Origin: Chara braunii | Taxonomy: Eukaryota > Streptophyta > Charophyceae > Charales > Characeae | Direction of reading: 5' to 3' | Length of the DNA: 44,373 nucleotides | Assembly: GCA_003427395.1 (NCBI GenBank) | Contig: BFEA01000005.1 | Coordinates: 676,540 to 720,912 of the forward strand | Part shown: positions 10,259-20,598 of the stretch, in pieces | How the letters are laid out: every line of letters begins with the position of its first letter | How positions within the stretch are numbered: position 1 is the stretch's first letter | The notes under the pieces: model-generated | Databases searched by the model: none | The model's input: the letters and a program-made list of their open reading frames with translations, nothing else | What the model was told of the DNA's origin: nothing | Made by a program: the position numbers and the translations under genes

Positions 10259-10891
10259 GGCCAGTTCCATAAGTTTGGGAAGGCCGAGTGCTATGTTTAT
10301 TTTGAATTGCCGAGAGAACCAGACATGTTCCATAAGTTTGGGTGGTCTGGTTGCTCTGACTTGTGAGGGATGAATATGAACGACTTTTCAAGGACCAAGC
10401 ATGTTCCATAAGTTTGGGTGGCTTGGTCGCCTTGTTTACTTTTGTTTTTTTTTGTCAGTTTCTTTTAGTTCCTGAACGAGGAGGACTGAGCATGTTCCAA
10501 AAGTTTGGGTGGCTCAGCCTCTTCCTGCTTTGGCTTTAAGAGAAATGAATCAAGCTGAGGACCAAAAAATATTCCATAAGTTTGGGTGGTCTTAGTCCAA
10601 CACCTCGCACATGCTAGAACCAGAAGGTTATAATTGGGCTATACCTTACTACTATTCTATCTATGAACAGGCTAGTCAGACAGTGTTCAATAAGTTTGGG
10701 TGGTCTGACTAGAGCTTATCATAAACTGAAGAGAGTATTAATTAATAATAAAATTGTGGTACGAAGGGGCAGACTGAATCTTGAGCTAAAGATGATCGGT
10801 TCAGTTATATGCTACCTCAAAAGACTAAGTGCAGACAATTATATAAATCTTGGATACTTAAACAGTTCAGGGCGACTAGGGTGGCCTAGTC
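10259..10891 (+). repeat. Conserved-loop, variable-stem hairpin array (copy A)
   Basis: Most of the seven hairpins share a loop close to ATGTTCCATAAGTTTGGGTG. Stem arms are GGCC (10259/10282), AACCAGAC with GTCTGGTT (10317/10345), GACCAAGC with GCTTGGTC (10393/10421), CTGAGC with GCTCAG (10486/10512), GACCA with TGGTC (10560/10587), CTAGTCAGAC with GTCTGACTAG (10672/10703), and GACTAGG with CCTAGTC around a short GTGG loop (10874/10885). All listed arms pair perfectly. The loop is the reverse complement of the loop in the 21.9-25.1 kb array. Function is unknown. Confidence 0.9.
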
Positions 10892-11184
10892 ACATGCCCA
10901 AAGAAGAGAAAAGTTGTTGTGCCCTGTGTTTGTGTATACTCCATGGCTGAACTATTGCTTGATAAATTTGACTTTGGGGATGGTGAGAGTACTTACCTTT
11001 GTGGTTTGGCCTGCATGTGACTGAGTGCGACTACTATTTAGTATGAGTTTAAGTTTGGTAGGTAGTTGCTTTAGTTGCTCGCTACTTGCTAGAGTCATAG
11101 GAGTTAGTTTCAATTCCTGCATTTTCTTAGCTAAGTTTTTTTTACTTAGATCAATTTTTGCATTTTCTGGGATCTTTTATTATA

Positions 11185-11510
11185 CTTGGTCTTGTATAAA
11201 TCTTGGTAAGCCACTTTCTCTACGGGAAGCGCTGCCAAAATTTCTACAAAACCAAGGAGTTAGTCAGACTTTGTTTTTTTCAGGGTCTAGTTCTTTTGAC
11301 TTTTTGGCTTAGTAAAAATTTGGAAAGACTCCTTTTCTAAAAGGAGTGCTGCCCAAATTTTTGCTAATCCAGGGAGTTAGACAAAATTAGACTTTGAAAA
11401 GTCAGAGTCATTTTAGATTTTGAACTTAGCTTTGTATAAATCTTGGAATAACACTTTCTCTTCGGGAAGCGCTGCCAAAATTTTCTTTGTTTAAAGGAGT
11501 TAGATTATAT
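11185..11510 (+). repeat. Three large nested hairpins ending in GGAGTTAG
   Basis: Each unit has an outer stem around CTTGG/TTTGG...CCAAA, an inner hairpin, GCTGCC, and a trailing GGAGTTAG. In the middle unit TTAGTAAAAATTTGG (11309-11323) pairs with CCAAATTTTTGCTAA (11353-11367) at 14 of 15 positions, and ACTCCTTTT pairs with AAAAGGAGT inside (11328-11347). Two units of the same kind lie in reverse at 21411-21600. Confidence 0.85.
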
Positions 11511-11519
11511 TTCGACAGG

Positions 11520-11531
11520 TGGCGATTCTGG
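11520..11531 (+). promoter_or_regulatory. Possible primer-binding site
   Basis: TGGCGATTCTGG starts two bases after the CA end of the proposed LTR. It resembles, from memory, the TGGCGACTC-type primer site of Ogre/Tat elements, thought to pair with a tRNA-Arg 3' end. Confidence 0.4.
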
Positions 11532-13400
11532 AAAATCCACTCTGTATAGAGGAGATTCTGTCAGGGTCTACCTTTCTTTTGATACTTGCTTAGAGGTAGA
11601 CTTAGGCTTAGTTAGATTGAATGATTTTGAGCAAGATTGTGATATGGAGATTATTCGCCATAGACTTATAAATTTAGCTTCATGTCTTGTGTTACAGGTC
11701 GTCTTGATCGATTGATTCAAAATTTGGGCTAGATTTAGCTTAATACTACAAGGATCATCTTCTGTTATCACTGATAACAGGTTGGTTGTCGATTCGTCGA
11801 TTTACGATTTAACTCCAATCCACTCCCGCCACTCAACCTAAAGGCTTTAGCGTTGTGATTTAAACTCTTTTGTTGTGTTTTCGCCCGGACTTTATTTGAA
11901 TGGCCATTTAAAGAAAAGTACTGAGTATTTTATATTAAGAGTTGCACAAAGAGTGGGGCTTGTATGGCTAAAAGCAAGGGGTGTGAGTGCAGAGAATGGT
12001 TGAAGTTGACCCCGTGTAGTGCATGGACTTTTGGTTGAATCTTTGATGTGATTGCAGGTATGTTTGGTGATTCGGACTTTGGATTTGACTGTCTGCGCTC
12101 ATATACATATATATGGCTGCGAAGAGTCCGACTGTGATTGTGAGAAGTGATCGTCACATATTTATAACCCTTTATATATATGTAAATACATATACCTTGA
12201 GTGTTTCGGGCGACCTACTGTGACCGCGGGTAAAGGTTAAACAGATTATGTTTTTGAGAGAAAAGGGACTTCCCCTTTTTAGCCTTTACTTTTTAGAATT
12301 TCTATGGTTGGACGTTGTAGTCCGTGGCAGCTGTCAATGTCAAACCCCTTGATTTCTCTCCGGGCCCTAGGTGAAGGAGCTGGTCTCCAAGGCGATAAGA
12401 GACGATTGCCACCACAGGTATGAACCTGTGTACCACCCACTCTTCGCAGGGTGCAGAAGAGGGTGTGGTTCTCAACCGCACTTGGCTCTTGTCCAGCATC
12501 GAGAGATCAATCCCTCAAGGCGCGTGTCAGCCGACACTTGAGTGTCGATTGTGACCCTCAAAATTAACGAGGACGGCATGAGTATGGGTATTACATAGTA
12601 CGCCATCATTGCGACTGCTTGCGTTTGCTTGCATTGCGAGTCGATATGAGTTAGCCCTGCGTCCGCGCGATTTTTATACTAAGTCTCGCGCGCGTCGCCT
12701 ATCCGAATTTCACGTCGGAGAGTTATGGGATGACTACTAAGGGACTAGGAGTGTTGTTGCGTTGTTTGTTCAGTGTCGTTCTGTATATGTATATGTATGT
12801 GTGTGTGTGTGTGCGTGCTTTTATTTTTATGTTCTTTATAGTGGTGTGCGTGTGGCGTGTGGCATGCGCCCTAGTCGACCGGCAACGAGTTGCGCTTGGG
12901 ACCTCAGCCCCCCAAGATGCCGGTTCGCGCGCGGGTTCGATAGAGGCGTAATACCGCGCGTACCCCCTATGCTACAGCGAACGAGAAACGCCCTCGGTTG
13001 GTCCACCTCTGCGATTGCAACTGATAAGCTTTCGTACTGTGGACTAGTAGCTCGGCGGGGATACACCCACCGAAGGGAGGTGACAACTCCCGTAAGGTGG
13101 AGGTAAGTCGTGCCTTGCGTAGGCCCTATCCTGTCGTAGGGGCTCGCGAGAGGTATGGCTGGCGCACTCGGTCGGAGCGGCTTGCGGAAGCTCCATGTAT
13201 ATTCGCAACGAAGGAACAGACCAACTCTTGCGTGACGCGGCCGGGAGGGTCCCGCGCTGCCTTGTGCGGTGCCGGACCGATGCGCTCGACACCGCTGGTC
13301 ACTGGGCGAGCCGACCCACGATTACCCACTCCGCTCTCGCGGTCCCCTCCCTCTCGCCGGTGGTCCCCTGTCCCCATACCACAACCCATATCTCCCCCCC
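11532..13400. other. No recognisable gene
   Basis: Contains a short TG microsatellite (about 12785-12815), a small hairpin CACAGG-TATGAA-CCTGTG (12413-12430), and GC-rich DNA leading into the gag remnant. If 9716-11517 is a 5' LTR this would be internal sequence, but I recognise no gag or pol here. Confidence 0.5.
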
Positions 13401-13409
13401 CCTCCCACC

Positions 13410-13868
13410 ATGTCTACTTCTCTCTCTCCACCACCCACGGACAGGGCTACAACTGAGGAGCTCGTCGCGGCGCCGTCCACCTCTCAGGCATCCACCCACC
13501 CGACGGCCCAGGAACAACACGTTGTGGACCCCACGGACCTCCGCGCTATTCTTGCGTCTCTCCTCGCACCTCTGCAAGCGCGACTTGATGCGCTTGCACC
13601 CTTGGAGAGGCAAGTCAATGCGCTCGCCCTTGAAGTTCACCACCTCAAGGGCTCTCCTCATCGCTCTCCCCACCGCTCTCAGACCCCATTGCCTACCAGC
13701 TCGGAGTTCGGCTCTCCACAACTCCGGCGACGGAGACGTGGTTCGTTCTCAAAACGAAGTGTGGTCAGACCCATCGCGTTCCCTTCATTGGAACCACGGG
13801 CGACACCCCTCCTGACCTACCTCCCTAGGACCCTCATCCCTCAGGGTTGCACCCCAACGTCGCCTTGA
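13410..13868 (+). pseudogene. Ty3/gypsy gag remnant (N-terminal)
   Basis: An open frame starting ATG in the context CCACCATGT encodes a Ser/Pro-rich N-terminus, then a heptad-like helix around LRAILASLLAPLQARLDAL, then an Arg-rich stretch. This is the usual layout of the start of a retrotransposon Gag. The capsid core, CCHC zinc knuckle and DTG-type protease are all absent between here and the RT, so about one kilobase or more has probably been deleted. Assignment rests mainly on its position upstream of the RT. Confidence 0.55.
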
Positions 13869-14242
13869 CTTCCCCTCGTCAGTTTGCTCACTTCATACGA
13901 CAGGAGGACGTTACGTTCTACTCAGTGAACGTCATGGATCTTCTTCGCTATGATCCACTCTGAGCCGAGGTTGAGCTCATCTCTCTGGAGCCCGATCCCC
14001 CTGGCCCTTCCTCCATCTTCGTGGCTCCCATCTCTACGTCCACCCGTTAGCCTGCGGATACCCCCTCCACGTCCCAGACCCCTGCTCCGTCGACTGTCGA
14101 GTCCACACATGCGTCTCGTGCCGATGCAGACATTGAGGAACTCACACGGTTCACAACAGACTTAGAGTCCGTCGTTCGCTACCTGATTCGAGAGTACCGC
14201 GACGTCTTCTCTCCGTTTTTCTCATGCATCGGGATCCCTCCG
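13840..14242 (+). pseudogene. Protease-to-RT linker remnant
   Basis: Read in frame with the downstream RT, this encodes segments such as SPRQFAHFIRQEDVTFYSVN and DLESVVRYLIREYRDVFSPF, the latter being the usual lead-in to a Ty3 RT. In-frame stops near 13960 and 14047 interrupt it, showing that the copy is dead. Confidence 0.6.
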
Positions 14243-16033
14243 ATGCGCGGTGTTGAGCATTCTATCCAGCTCGTGCCTAACTATCGTGTTCACCATCAGG
14301 CACCGTATCAACTCTTGATTCCAGAGGCGACGGAACTCAAGCGTCAGCTTGAGGAGCCCCTTCGACCGAGTTTCATTAAACCCAGTAAATCCCCTTGGGG
14401 TGCACCCGTCCTCTTTGCTCGCAAAGCGGACGAAACTCTCCGCCTCTGCATCGACTACCACAGTCCGTTACACGGTTAAGAACAGTATCCCATGCCTCGC
14501 GTGGATGAGCTGTTTGACCGTCTGGCAGGCAACCGCTTCTTCACGAAGATCGATCTTCGTAGCGGTTACCACCAGATCCGCGTTGCCGCAGAGGATCAGC
14601 CGAAGACCGCCTTCCGGTCGCGCTTCGGCCACTACGAGTTCACGGTGATGCCATTCGGCCTCACCAATGCACCCGCCACCTTCCAGACGGCGATGAACGA
14701 CATCTTCAGGGACATCCTTGAAGAATACGTTCTCGTATACCTGGACGACATCTTGGTCTACAGTCGTACCTTAGAAGACCATATCAGACACCTCCGCGAT
14801 GTCCTACAGAGCTTATGCAAGCATGGTTTCTATGCCGAGCTTAGTAAGTGCCGCTTTGCCCAGCGCAAAGTGGACTTCCTAGGACATTATGTTTCTGACC
14901 AAGGTCTCCACATGGACGACGCAAAGATCATTGCTGTTGCAGAGTGGCCCGTCCCCACCTCTGCCAAGCAACTTCGCAGTTTCTTAGGCCTCACCAGCTA
15001 CTATAGTAATTTTATCCAGGGATACGCTAGGTATTCCTACGTCCTTACCTCCAACCTCCTCCGTAAGAACCCGTCGTGGTTTTGGACACCCCTGTGTGAG
15101 GACGCCTTTCGCGCCCTCAAGAAGGCAATGACTTGTGCGCCGGTTCTTTGCCTCCCCGATTTTAATTGTCCCTTTATCGTCACCACCGATGCGTCAGATT
15201 TTGCAATAGGAGCAGTCCTCTTTCAGGTGTTTCCCTCTTGTCCGGATTCATTTTATCCCCATGTTCCTCCTTCCCCCCCCCCTCCTGCTGACACTGCTTC
15301 TCGACTGACGCCTACCCTCCCACCACTTCCCTCCACTGACAGTCCTCCCGTTACTTACTCCCCGACCATCGCGGAGGATGGGACTGTCGAGGCCCGTGCT
15401 GGGGATTGCCCTATCGCCTTCTACTCCCATCAGCTACTGCCTGCCGAGATAAACTACACTGTCGATGAACGTGAGGTTCTCGCAGTAGTTTATGCTACTC
15501 GGCACTGGCGTCATTACCTGCACGGGGCGCCCTTCACGGTGCGCACGGACAACTCAGTTGTCCAGGCTTTCCTCACGAAGCCCAAACTCTCCCCTCGACA
15601 GACACGTTGGTGGCGTGACTTATCCGAGTTCAGTTTCACCACTCAGCCCATCAAGGGTGAAACGAACCGCGTCGCCGATGCCTTGTCCCGCCCTCCTGAT
15701 CATAATCAGGAACCCATCCATCTTGTTGCCATCTCCATCACCACTGTTGATCAGTCGGTGATCGACGCATATCGCACCCAGCACCGTCACTGCCCGGATT
15801 ATTGCGTCATCCATGCGACGCTTCGGAGTGGCAAGACCGTTCCCTCATACTCCCTTGGTGAGAACGGTCTCGTGTACTGGCATGGCAGATCTGGTCAGCT
15901 AGAACCACGTATCTGCGTTCCCTCCACCAGACAACTCCTCGTTCAGGCTATAGCAGAGTTCCATGACCAAGCAGTTGTCGGTCATATGGGCTTCCACAAG
16001 ATGTTGGCTCGTGTTTGCCGCCTATACGTCTAA
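14243..16033 (+). pseudogene. Ty3/gypsy pol: reverse transcriptase and RNase H
   Basis: The RT opens with GVEHSIQLVPNYRVHHQAPY and continues through LCIDY, where a stop at 14477-14479 and probably a small deletion break the frame before YPMPRVDELFD. The long frame from 14492 carries FFTKIDLRSGYHQI, the active-site YLDD (14738-14749), and the Ty3 connection region. RNase H follows, with catalytic acidic positions in TTDASD, VDEREVLAV and VRTDN, ending at ADALSR. Between AVLFQ and CPIAFYS there is a 60-residue Pro/Ser/Thr-rich insert (about 15227-15406) absent from the family members I know. The frame then enters the integrase HHCC region (EFHDQAVVGHMGFHK) and stops at 16031-16033, just where a Trp of the usual YWP motif would be. 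The element would copy RNA into cDNA in a cytoplasmic particle; this copy cannot. Confidence 0.93.
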
Positions 16034-16978
16034 CCGAAGTCCAAGGACTTCGTCAAAGCCTACATCCAACAGTGCGAACCACCTTCCGTATGGGTTACTT
16101 CAGCCCCTACCCATACCTGAGGGTCGTTGGCAGTCCATCTCGATGGATTTCATTGGTCCCCTCCGCCCACCCACTGAGCGCGGTCATGATGCTATCTTGG
16201 TCGTTGTCGATCGCTTTACGAAGCGTGCACGTTTTGTCTTGTGCCGCTATCGTATTAGCGCTCGTGAGGTCGCCGACATCGTCTTCGACCGATTCGTGAG
16301 AGATCATGGCTTACCTCAGAGCATCATCTCCGACTGTGACCCGCGCTTTACCAGCATATTCTGGCGACGCCTACACGAGGTGTACGGATCCCAGCTCCGC
16401 TTCTCATCGTCTTACCACCCTCAGACAGATGGTCAGACCGAGGTCGCCAATAAAACTCTCGGTAATATCCTCCGAAAGTTTGTTAGGGATGACCAGCAGT
16501 GGGACTTACACTTAGCCCACGCGGAGATTGCGTACAACCACGTTGTTTCGCTAGCCGCGGGGATGCCGCCATTCTATTGCGACCTCGACTACCACCCTCG
16601 CTTACCCGCGGACTTCCTACAACCATCGTGGTTGCGCCCAGACACTCGTTGTCCTGCACTGGATGACTGGATCGCCCACATAGTGGCGATTATGAAGCGC
16701 GCACACGAGAGTCTAGCCGATTCCCAGACTCGCATGGCCGCACGAGCAAACCGATCATGAATGGATCACCCATTCAAAGTCGGTGACGATGTGCTCGTCG
16801 ATGCACGCCACTTACAGCTCGAAGCAGATACGCTTCGCAAGTTCAGGCGTCGTTTCTTTTGTCCATGCCGCATCCTTCAGGCCGTCGGTTCTCATACTGC
16901 CTCTAGCTCGGTCAGCTTCCGTGTGAAGCTACATGATTACTTCGACAGGCTCGCGTACACGATGTTTACCGCGTCTCC
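16034..16978 (+). pseudogene. Ty3/gypsy integrase core and C-terminal domain
   Basis: After the stop at 16031 the same frame still reads DFVKAYIQQCE, then a frameshift near 16070 with loss of the second zinc-finger Cys pair partner. The next frame carries the DDE core: Asp in SMDFIGPL (near 16146), Asp in IISDCDPRF (near 16332), and Glu in DGQTEVANK (near 16440), with the expected 35 residues between the second and third. A TGA at 16758-16760 interrupts before HPFKVGDDVLV, the GPY/F-type C-terminal domain; it may come from a CGA by C-to-T change. A further frameshift lies near 16975. Integrase inserts the cDNA into host DNA; this copy is inactive. Confidence 0.9.
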
Positions 16979-17404
16979 TTGCTGCGTCCTTATCGCAGAC
17001 CGTCCGAGCGCTTCGCCGGACGTCCTTATGAGCGCCCTCCACCTATCATGGTGGACGGTCACGAGGAGCTCGTTGTTTCCGACATCGTATCTCACCGAGT
17101 TACCGACGACACCCCTCCACGCATCGAGTACCTTGTGCGTTGGAAGGGCTATCCTGATGAGGAGGCTACTTGGGAGCCCCTCGAGCACCTGGAGCACGCT
17201 CGAATGTTGGTGCGTGCATATGATCGTGCTCGTCATGCTGAGACATCTACTCCTACTCAGCCGACTGACCATCCTCCTCCTCCTACGACTGAAGAGATTG
17301 CTGAGGACGAGCCTGCTCCCTCTGAGGCCGTTCTTCAGCAGCAGATGGGCGCCTCTGCGCGTCCACAACGCACTCGTCGACGTTCTCGACGTCTTGACGA
17401 TTGA
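16979..17404 (+). pseudogene. Integrase tail with chromodomain
   Basis: The frame encodes an Arg/Pro-rich linker and then a clear chromodomain at residues 28-80: EELVVSDIVSHRV, IEYLVRWKGYPDEEATWEPL, EHARMLVRAY. The aromatic and WEP positions expected for methyl-lysine binding are present. This places the element in the chromovirus clade, whose chromodomain guides integration to marked chromatin. A Pro/Thr-rich and Arg-rich tail follows to the stop. The domain is intact although the rest of pol is broken by stops and frameshifts. Confidence 0.92.
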
Positions 17405-18784
17405 CACTTTGATCACCTACTATGACCCTATTGACTCACACCATCAGGTACTCCATCATCAACTTCTTCAGGATGTCAGTGTTTTGCGGCTCTGCTTCGA
17501 CATCGACCTCGACTCCTACTTCATCGACGTCATTGACCACTTCGACGACTTCAACCATCTTATCGGCTTCAGCTACTTTGGACGTGACGACTTCACGCCA
17601 CCACCCTACCCTGTACATTCCCTTGCATATGTCGCATGATGGTTCTCACTTAGCTGGGTCTCTTTGAGTTGGGCTCTCCCTTGGTATCGCATAGGCATTG
17701 GGAACGCAGCGTTATCTTGGCTTCCTTGCTCCCAGATCTAGCTCCCTCCTCCCCCAGTCAGCGAGTTGTGTGCATGTTTCCCTCACCCACTGCCCTCATC
17801 ACCCTAGTGCCGCCCTTGCATGCCTTCAGTTAGGCATATCTCCACCCTATCCCAGGCTCCCCCTTTTTCATGGTCGACCTTGCATGGTGTCCTCCTTTTG
17901 TCGAGCATTACCCGCCCTGATGGTCTATCTGTTAGAGTCATTGGTTTTGTTTTGCTACCACTCTCCCACCTTGAGCCTGATGACCTATCCCACCTTCATG
18001 TGTGACTGCCCTTAGGAGTTTCGATTCTTAGGCTGCATTCACCCCCTCTGAGACCATCCCACTCTTAATGGTTCAGCGACACAACATTATCTTGTGCCAT
18101 ATTGCTCTTTTTCCTTTCAGCATTGAGGCAATTGCCTCCAGGACTTTAGGATTGTATATTGCTACATTTCATTTTCTGCTGTTAGTTAGGATATGTATAC
18201 CAGACATTTGCTTTTCATTTGACATTATGTAGCTTAGGTTGTATCGCATGGACTCCGCATGGAGCTTGCTCCGCATCCTAGATTTCTCAACTTTCTTTAT
18301 TGCAGAGTTCCGCTGCTTTTGCGGATAGCGTGTTTATGGCTCTTGCGATCCATTACAGGTCTGAGGATTGTGCAGTGGGCCTTCATTTGCCCTGACCTAC
18401 AACCAGGGCCTATTTGGCTATTTGCCAGTTCGGCCTGTGGGACCAGGCCGTGGCCTGACCCCACAGGCCGTGTGCTGTTCCAGTCCTGCCTGGTACCACT
18501 GTCGGTACCAGGCCAATCCAGTCCAGTCAGTCAGTCCGTTGAGGGTATACCCCAACTGTTGTCTGTTTTTCGTCATTCTTAATTCTTGCGGTTGTTGGAG
18601 TACGTGCGGTGTTGAGTCTGTGTCGGAGCTGCACTGTCCCTTCCAGCTCCATCTCCACTTCCTCCTTCCTCAACCCCTTCTTCTCCATCCTGTCGGACCG
18701 CCATCCTGGCGGGTCCGCCACAGTCTGCCTGCTACGCTGATAGATGGGTTATGAGGGGCAGGCCAGCCCTATAGGGGAGATGAG
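17405..18784 (+). other. Region 3' of the chromovirus, probably containing its LTR
   Basis: No coding potential. It lies between the pol stop and a TATA-like site at 18796, so it may be the 3' untranslated region plus U3. I could not find a matching upstream LTR before 13.4 kb, so the 5' LTR is lost, or this LTR belongs to a different element. A cluster of perfect GC-rich hairpins lies at 18431-18717. Confidence 0.45.
18431..18717 (+). repeat. Cluster of three GC-rich hairpins
   Basis: First, CGGCCTGTGGG (18431-18441) pairs with CCCACAGGCCG (18460-18470), enclosing CAGGCC-GT-GGCCTG. Second, GCCTGGTACC (18488-18497) pairs with GGTACCAGGC (18504-18513) around ACTGTC. Third, CGGACCGCC (18694-18702) pairs with GGCGGGTCCG (18708-18717) around ATCCT with one bulged base. 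Confidence 0.9.
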
Positions 18785-18950
18785 TATCGGGCGTCTATAA
18801 ATAAGCACCGGCGGGGTTACCTTCCATTGGTTGTGATCGTCGTCCGGTCTGCGACGTTAAATCATTCCTGAGGACTTCGGGGGTTGTCCTTAAACGCCTC
18901 TTGATCAGCCAATCGGTTGGTGTAAGGATCGCTGCACGCGAGGGTAAACA
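18785..18950 (+). promoter_or_regulatory. LTR-like promoter and U5 segment, copy 1
   Basis: TCTATAAATA at 18794-18803 is a good TATA box. Downstream, TTGTGATCGTCGTCC, GACGTTAAAT, TTCCTGAGGAC, GGGGGTTGTCC and TCTTGATCAGCCA are shared with 21215-21376. The shared part ends near GGGTAAACA at 18950, a possible CA terminus. This looks like the R-U5 end of an LTR. Confidence 0.55.
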
Positions 18951-19409
18951 TTATGCAGGGTTGGCCAGCTCAGCATATACTTGAGGCACAGGGGTGGGCC
19001 GTGTGCACACCTTTAGACACTCGGGCTGTCTGGATTGCTCAGGAACGCTGACGTCAAGCGACAACCAGGAAGAATTGAGGAAGGGTAGATTCCAGGTAAT
19101 AAGTTTGAGGAAAATTCCATTCTGCCAACAGTCCCACAAATGATTCTATTTTTATTTTTGATTAGTTAAGATGTACTGCCATTGACATCTGACAGACAAC
19201 ATTAAGTAGAAATCTGCTTTCTGTTTGTGGATTAATCAATTAAAAATAGTTTCGTTTGCAGGAATCTGGACTCACCTGTTGGACCCGAATGTGTAGACTC
19301 TGACATAGCCACGGATTAATTATTTTACTTATTTTGAATCGGTCTGTGCACTGTGCTGCGGTAGGCATCGAAGGTGACCGAGTGCAGACTGTGTGCGGTG
19401 TTGTAGCTT

Positions 19410-19712
19410 ATGAGTGACAGGGAGAACACTACCGAGGACGATAGGATCCTACGATCGGCAAGGCGCCCGTCAGCCCACGTGGCATTAGGACCCGAGGGTG
19501 ACGGACTCCTGTTCCGCCAACTTAGGGAGAGGCAGCAGCAGCAACGAAGAGCTAGGACCGCAGAGGCAAGTAGGGCGTTTGCAAGCGAAGCTGCTACTTC
19601 CGCAGCCATGGCCACAGTTGCACAGCAAAGCTCCCAGGCCAGTAGTTCAGGGACTAACCCTGAGTCAGTCTGTTGGTGTCATGGCAAGCCAGCAGTTGGT
19701 GCTGACTCCTGA
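19410..19712 (+). CDS. Hypothetical protein, possible gag start
   Basis: A 100-codon frame starts ATG and is rich in Arg, Gln, Ala and Ser, including FRQLRERQQQQRRARTAEAS and a helix-prone Ala stretch. It begins about 460 bp after the possible LTR end at 18950, the usual distance for a gag start. It has no recognisable domain and is cut short before the LTR-C copy at 19793. It could equally be a chance frame. Confidence 0.3.
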   Translation: MSDRENTTEDDRILRSARRPSAHVALGPEGDGLLFRQLRERQQQQRRARTAEASRAFASEAATSAAMATVAQQSSQASSSGTNPESVCWCHGKPAVGADS

Positions 19713-19757
19713 GGGGATCGCCATACAGAGAGCAGATGCTCAAGAAGCACAACTATG

Positions 19758-19789
19758 CATGGTACATCTCATAGCACGAGTGTACCATG
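19758..19789 (+). repeat. Hairpin with loop TCTCATAGCACGAG, copy 1
   Basis: CATGGTACA (19758-19766) and TGTACCATG (19781-19789) pair perfectly around a 14-base loop. The same loop and nearly the same stem recur at 25868-25897. Confidence 0.9.
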
Positions 19790-19792
19790 GCG

Positions 19793-20583
19793 TGGGTGTT
19801 TGGGCATGCCTAACCAATTCCGTCCCAGACCACTCTTTGAATTGGGCCTGGGCGCAGACACTTTGGCCGAGACTGAAGCGACCGGAAACTCGGTCTCGCG
19901 TGGGGGTAGCAAAGGCAAGCGCCCGCCTCTTTCCATATAGGAAAGGGCAGGGTGCAGGGCTGGTTAGTCGGGCAATAGCAAGCACATGCGGCAGCGCTGC
20001 TGGAGCTAGCGCTCGGGGGCGGGGCTGCTGCTGCGCTAGAGTGTGGGCAAGTGTGTGCACGCGCGTGCGGTCGTGCGAGAAGGCAGGGTGCTGCTGAGGG
20101 CAGCGCCATAGCCAACCCCACGTAGTTGGGGCTCGTCTTGGACATATCCAGTGGAGGTGGTGGTGGTCTTCGTGGACGAGGGAAAAGACATGGGTGATGA
20201 AGTCAAGGTAGAGAGGGAGAGATGAGGTTGATGAGGGGAGGGCACGTACCTGGTCTTGGTGATGGTCTACAAGGGTCGACATCTTCGTGTACTTCGGTTC
20301 TGCTGCTGATATCAACAGGATGCATTGTCAATTCGTAGGCTGCTAGTAAGCTGTGTGATCGTAGTCTGGGCGCTGAGCGCCAAGTAGGATGAAGGACTCG
20401 GGATACATATGTTGGTGGTGGCGAGAGTATGCTCTCATTGACATTCGGATTCGGTGCTTTGTTTCCCCGTTGGTGGAATATCAGTGGATTACTGCTTTTT
20501 GGACAGTGTTTGGACTTGCTGGCTTTCAATGTGATTTTGCACTCGGGATTTCTGTCATTTTTCCATCGCTCATTTTCCTTGCA
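19793..20583 (+). mobile_element. LTR family C, copy 1 (5'-truncated)
   Basis: Matches 30860-31651 and 38925-39729 in the same orientation. Shared blocks include GGGCATGCCTAACCAATTC, ACTCGGTCTC, TTTCCATATAGGAA, GGGCTCGTCTTGGACAT, GGATGCATTGTCAATTCG, TATGCTCTCATTGA and TTTTCCTTGCA. The first ~230 bp seen in the other copies are missing. A primer site follows directly, so this is a 5' LTR. Confidence 0.85.
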
Positions 20584-20586
20584 ATT

Positions 20587-20598
20587 TGGTATCAGACC
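20587..20598 (+). promoter_or_regulatory. Primer-binding site (initiator tRNA-Met type)
   Basis: TGGTATCAGACC starts four bases after the CA end of LTR-C. It differs by one base from TGGTATCAGAGC, the common plant primer site complementary to the 3' end of initiator tRNA-Met. Confidence 0.8.

Larger units (their letters stand above)
9716..11517 (+). mobile_element. LTR family A, complete copy (~1.8 kb)
   Basis: I propose that this noncoding block is an LTR starting TGGCCAAGC (9716) and ending TTCGACA (11517), so it begins TG and ends CA. Directly downstream is TGGCGATTCTGG (11520), resembling the primer sites of Tat/Ogre-type Ty3 elements. Homologous blocks occur in reverse at 21380-25580 and, truncated, at 655-1203. 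From start to end it holds the GC-rich outer part, an array of seven conserved-loop hairpins (10259-10891), and three large nested hairpins (about 11185-11500). No partner LTR in the same orientation is in the window, so the LTR call rests on the TG/CA ends and the primer-site resemblance. Confidence 0.55.

Noticed and set aside
13030-13130. rRNA-like GGTAAGTCGTGCC string
   Set aside because: Only short chance similarity to small-subunit rRNA; no extended match.
16761-17639. 292-codon frame as a separate gene
   Set aside because: Its start is the integrase C-terminus; after about 16975 it is a shadow frame opposite the chromodomain frame.
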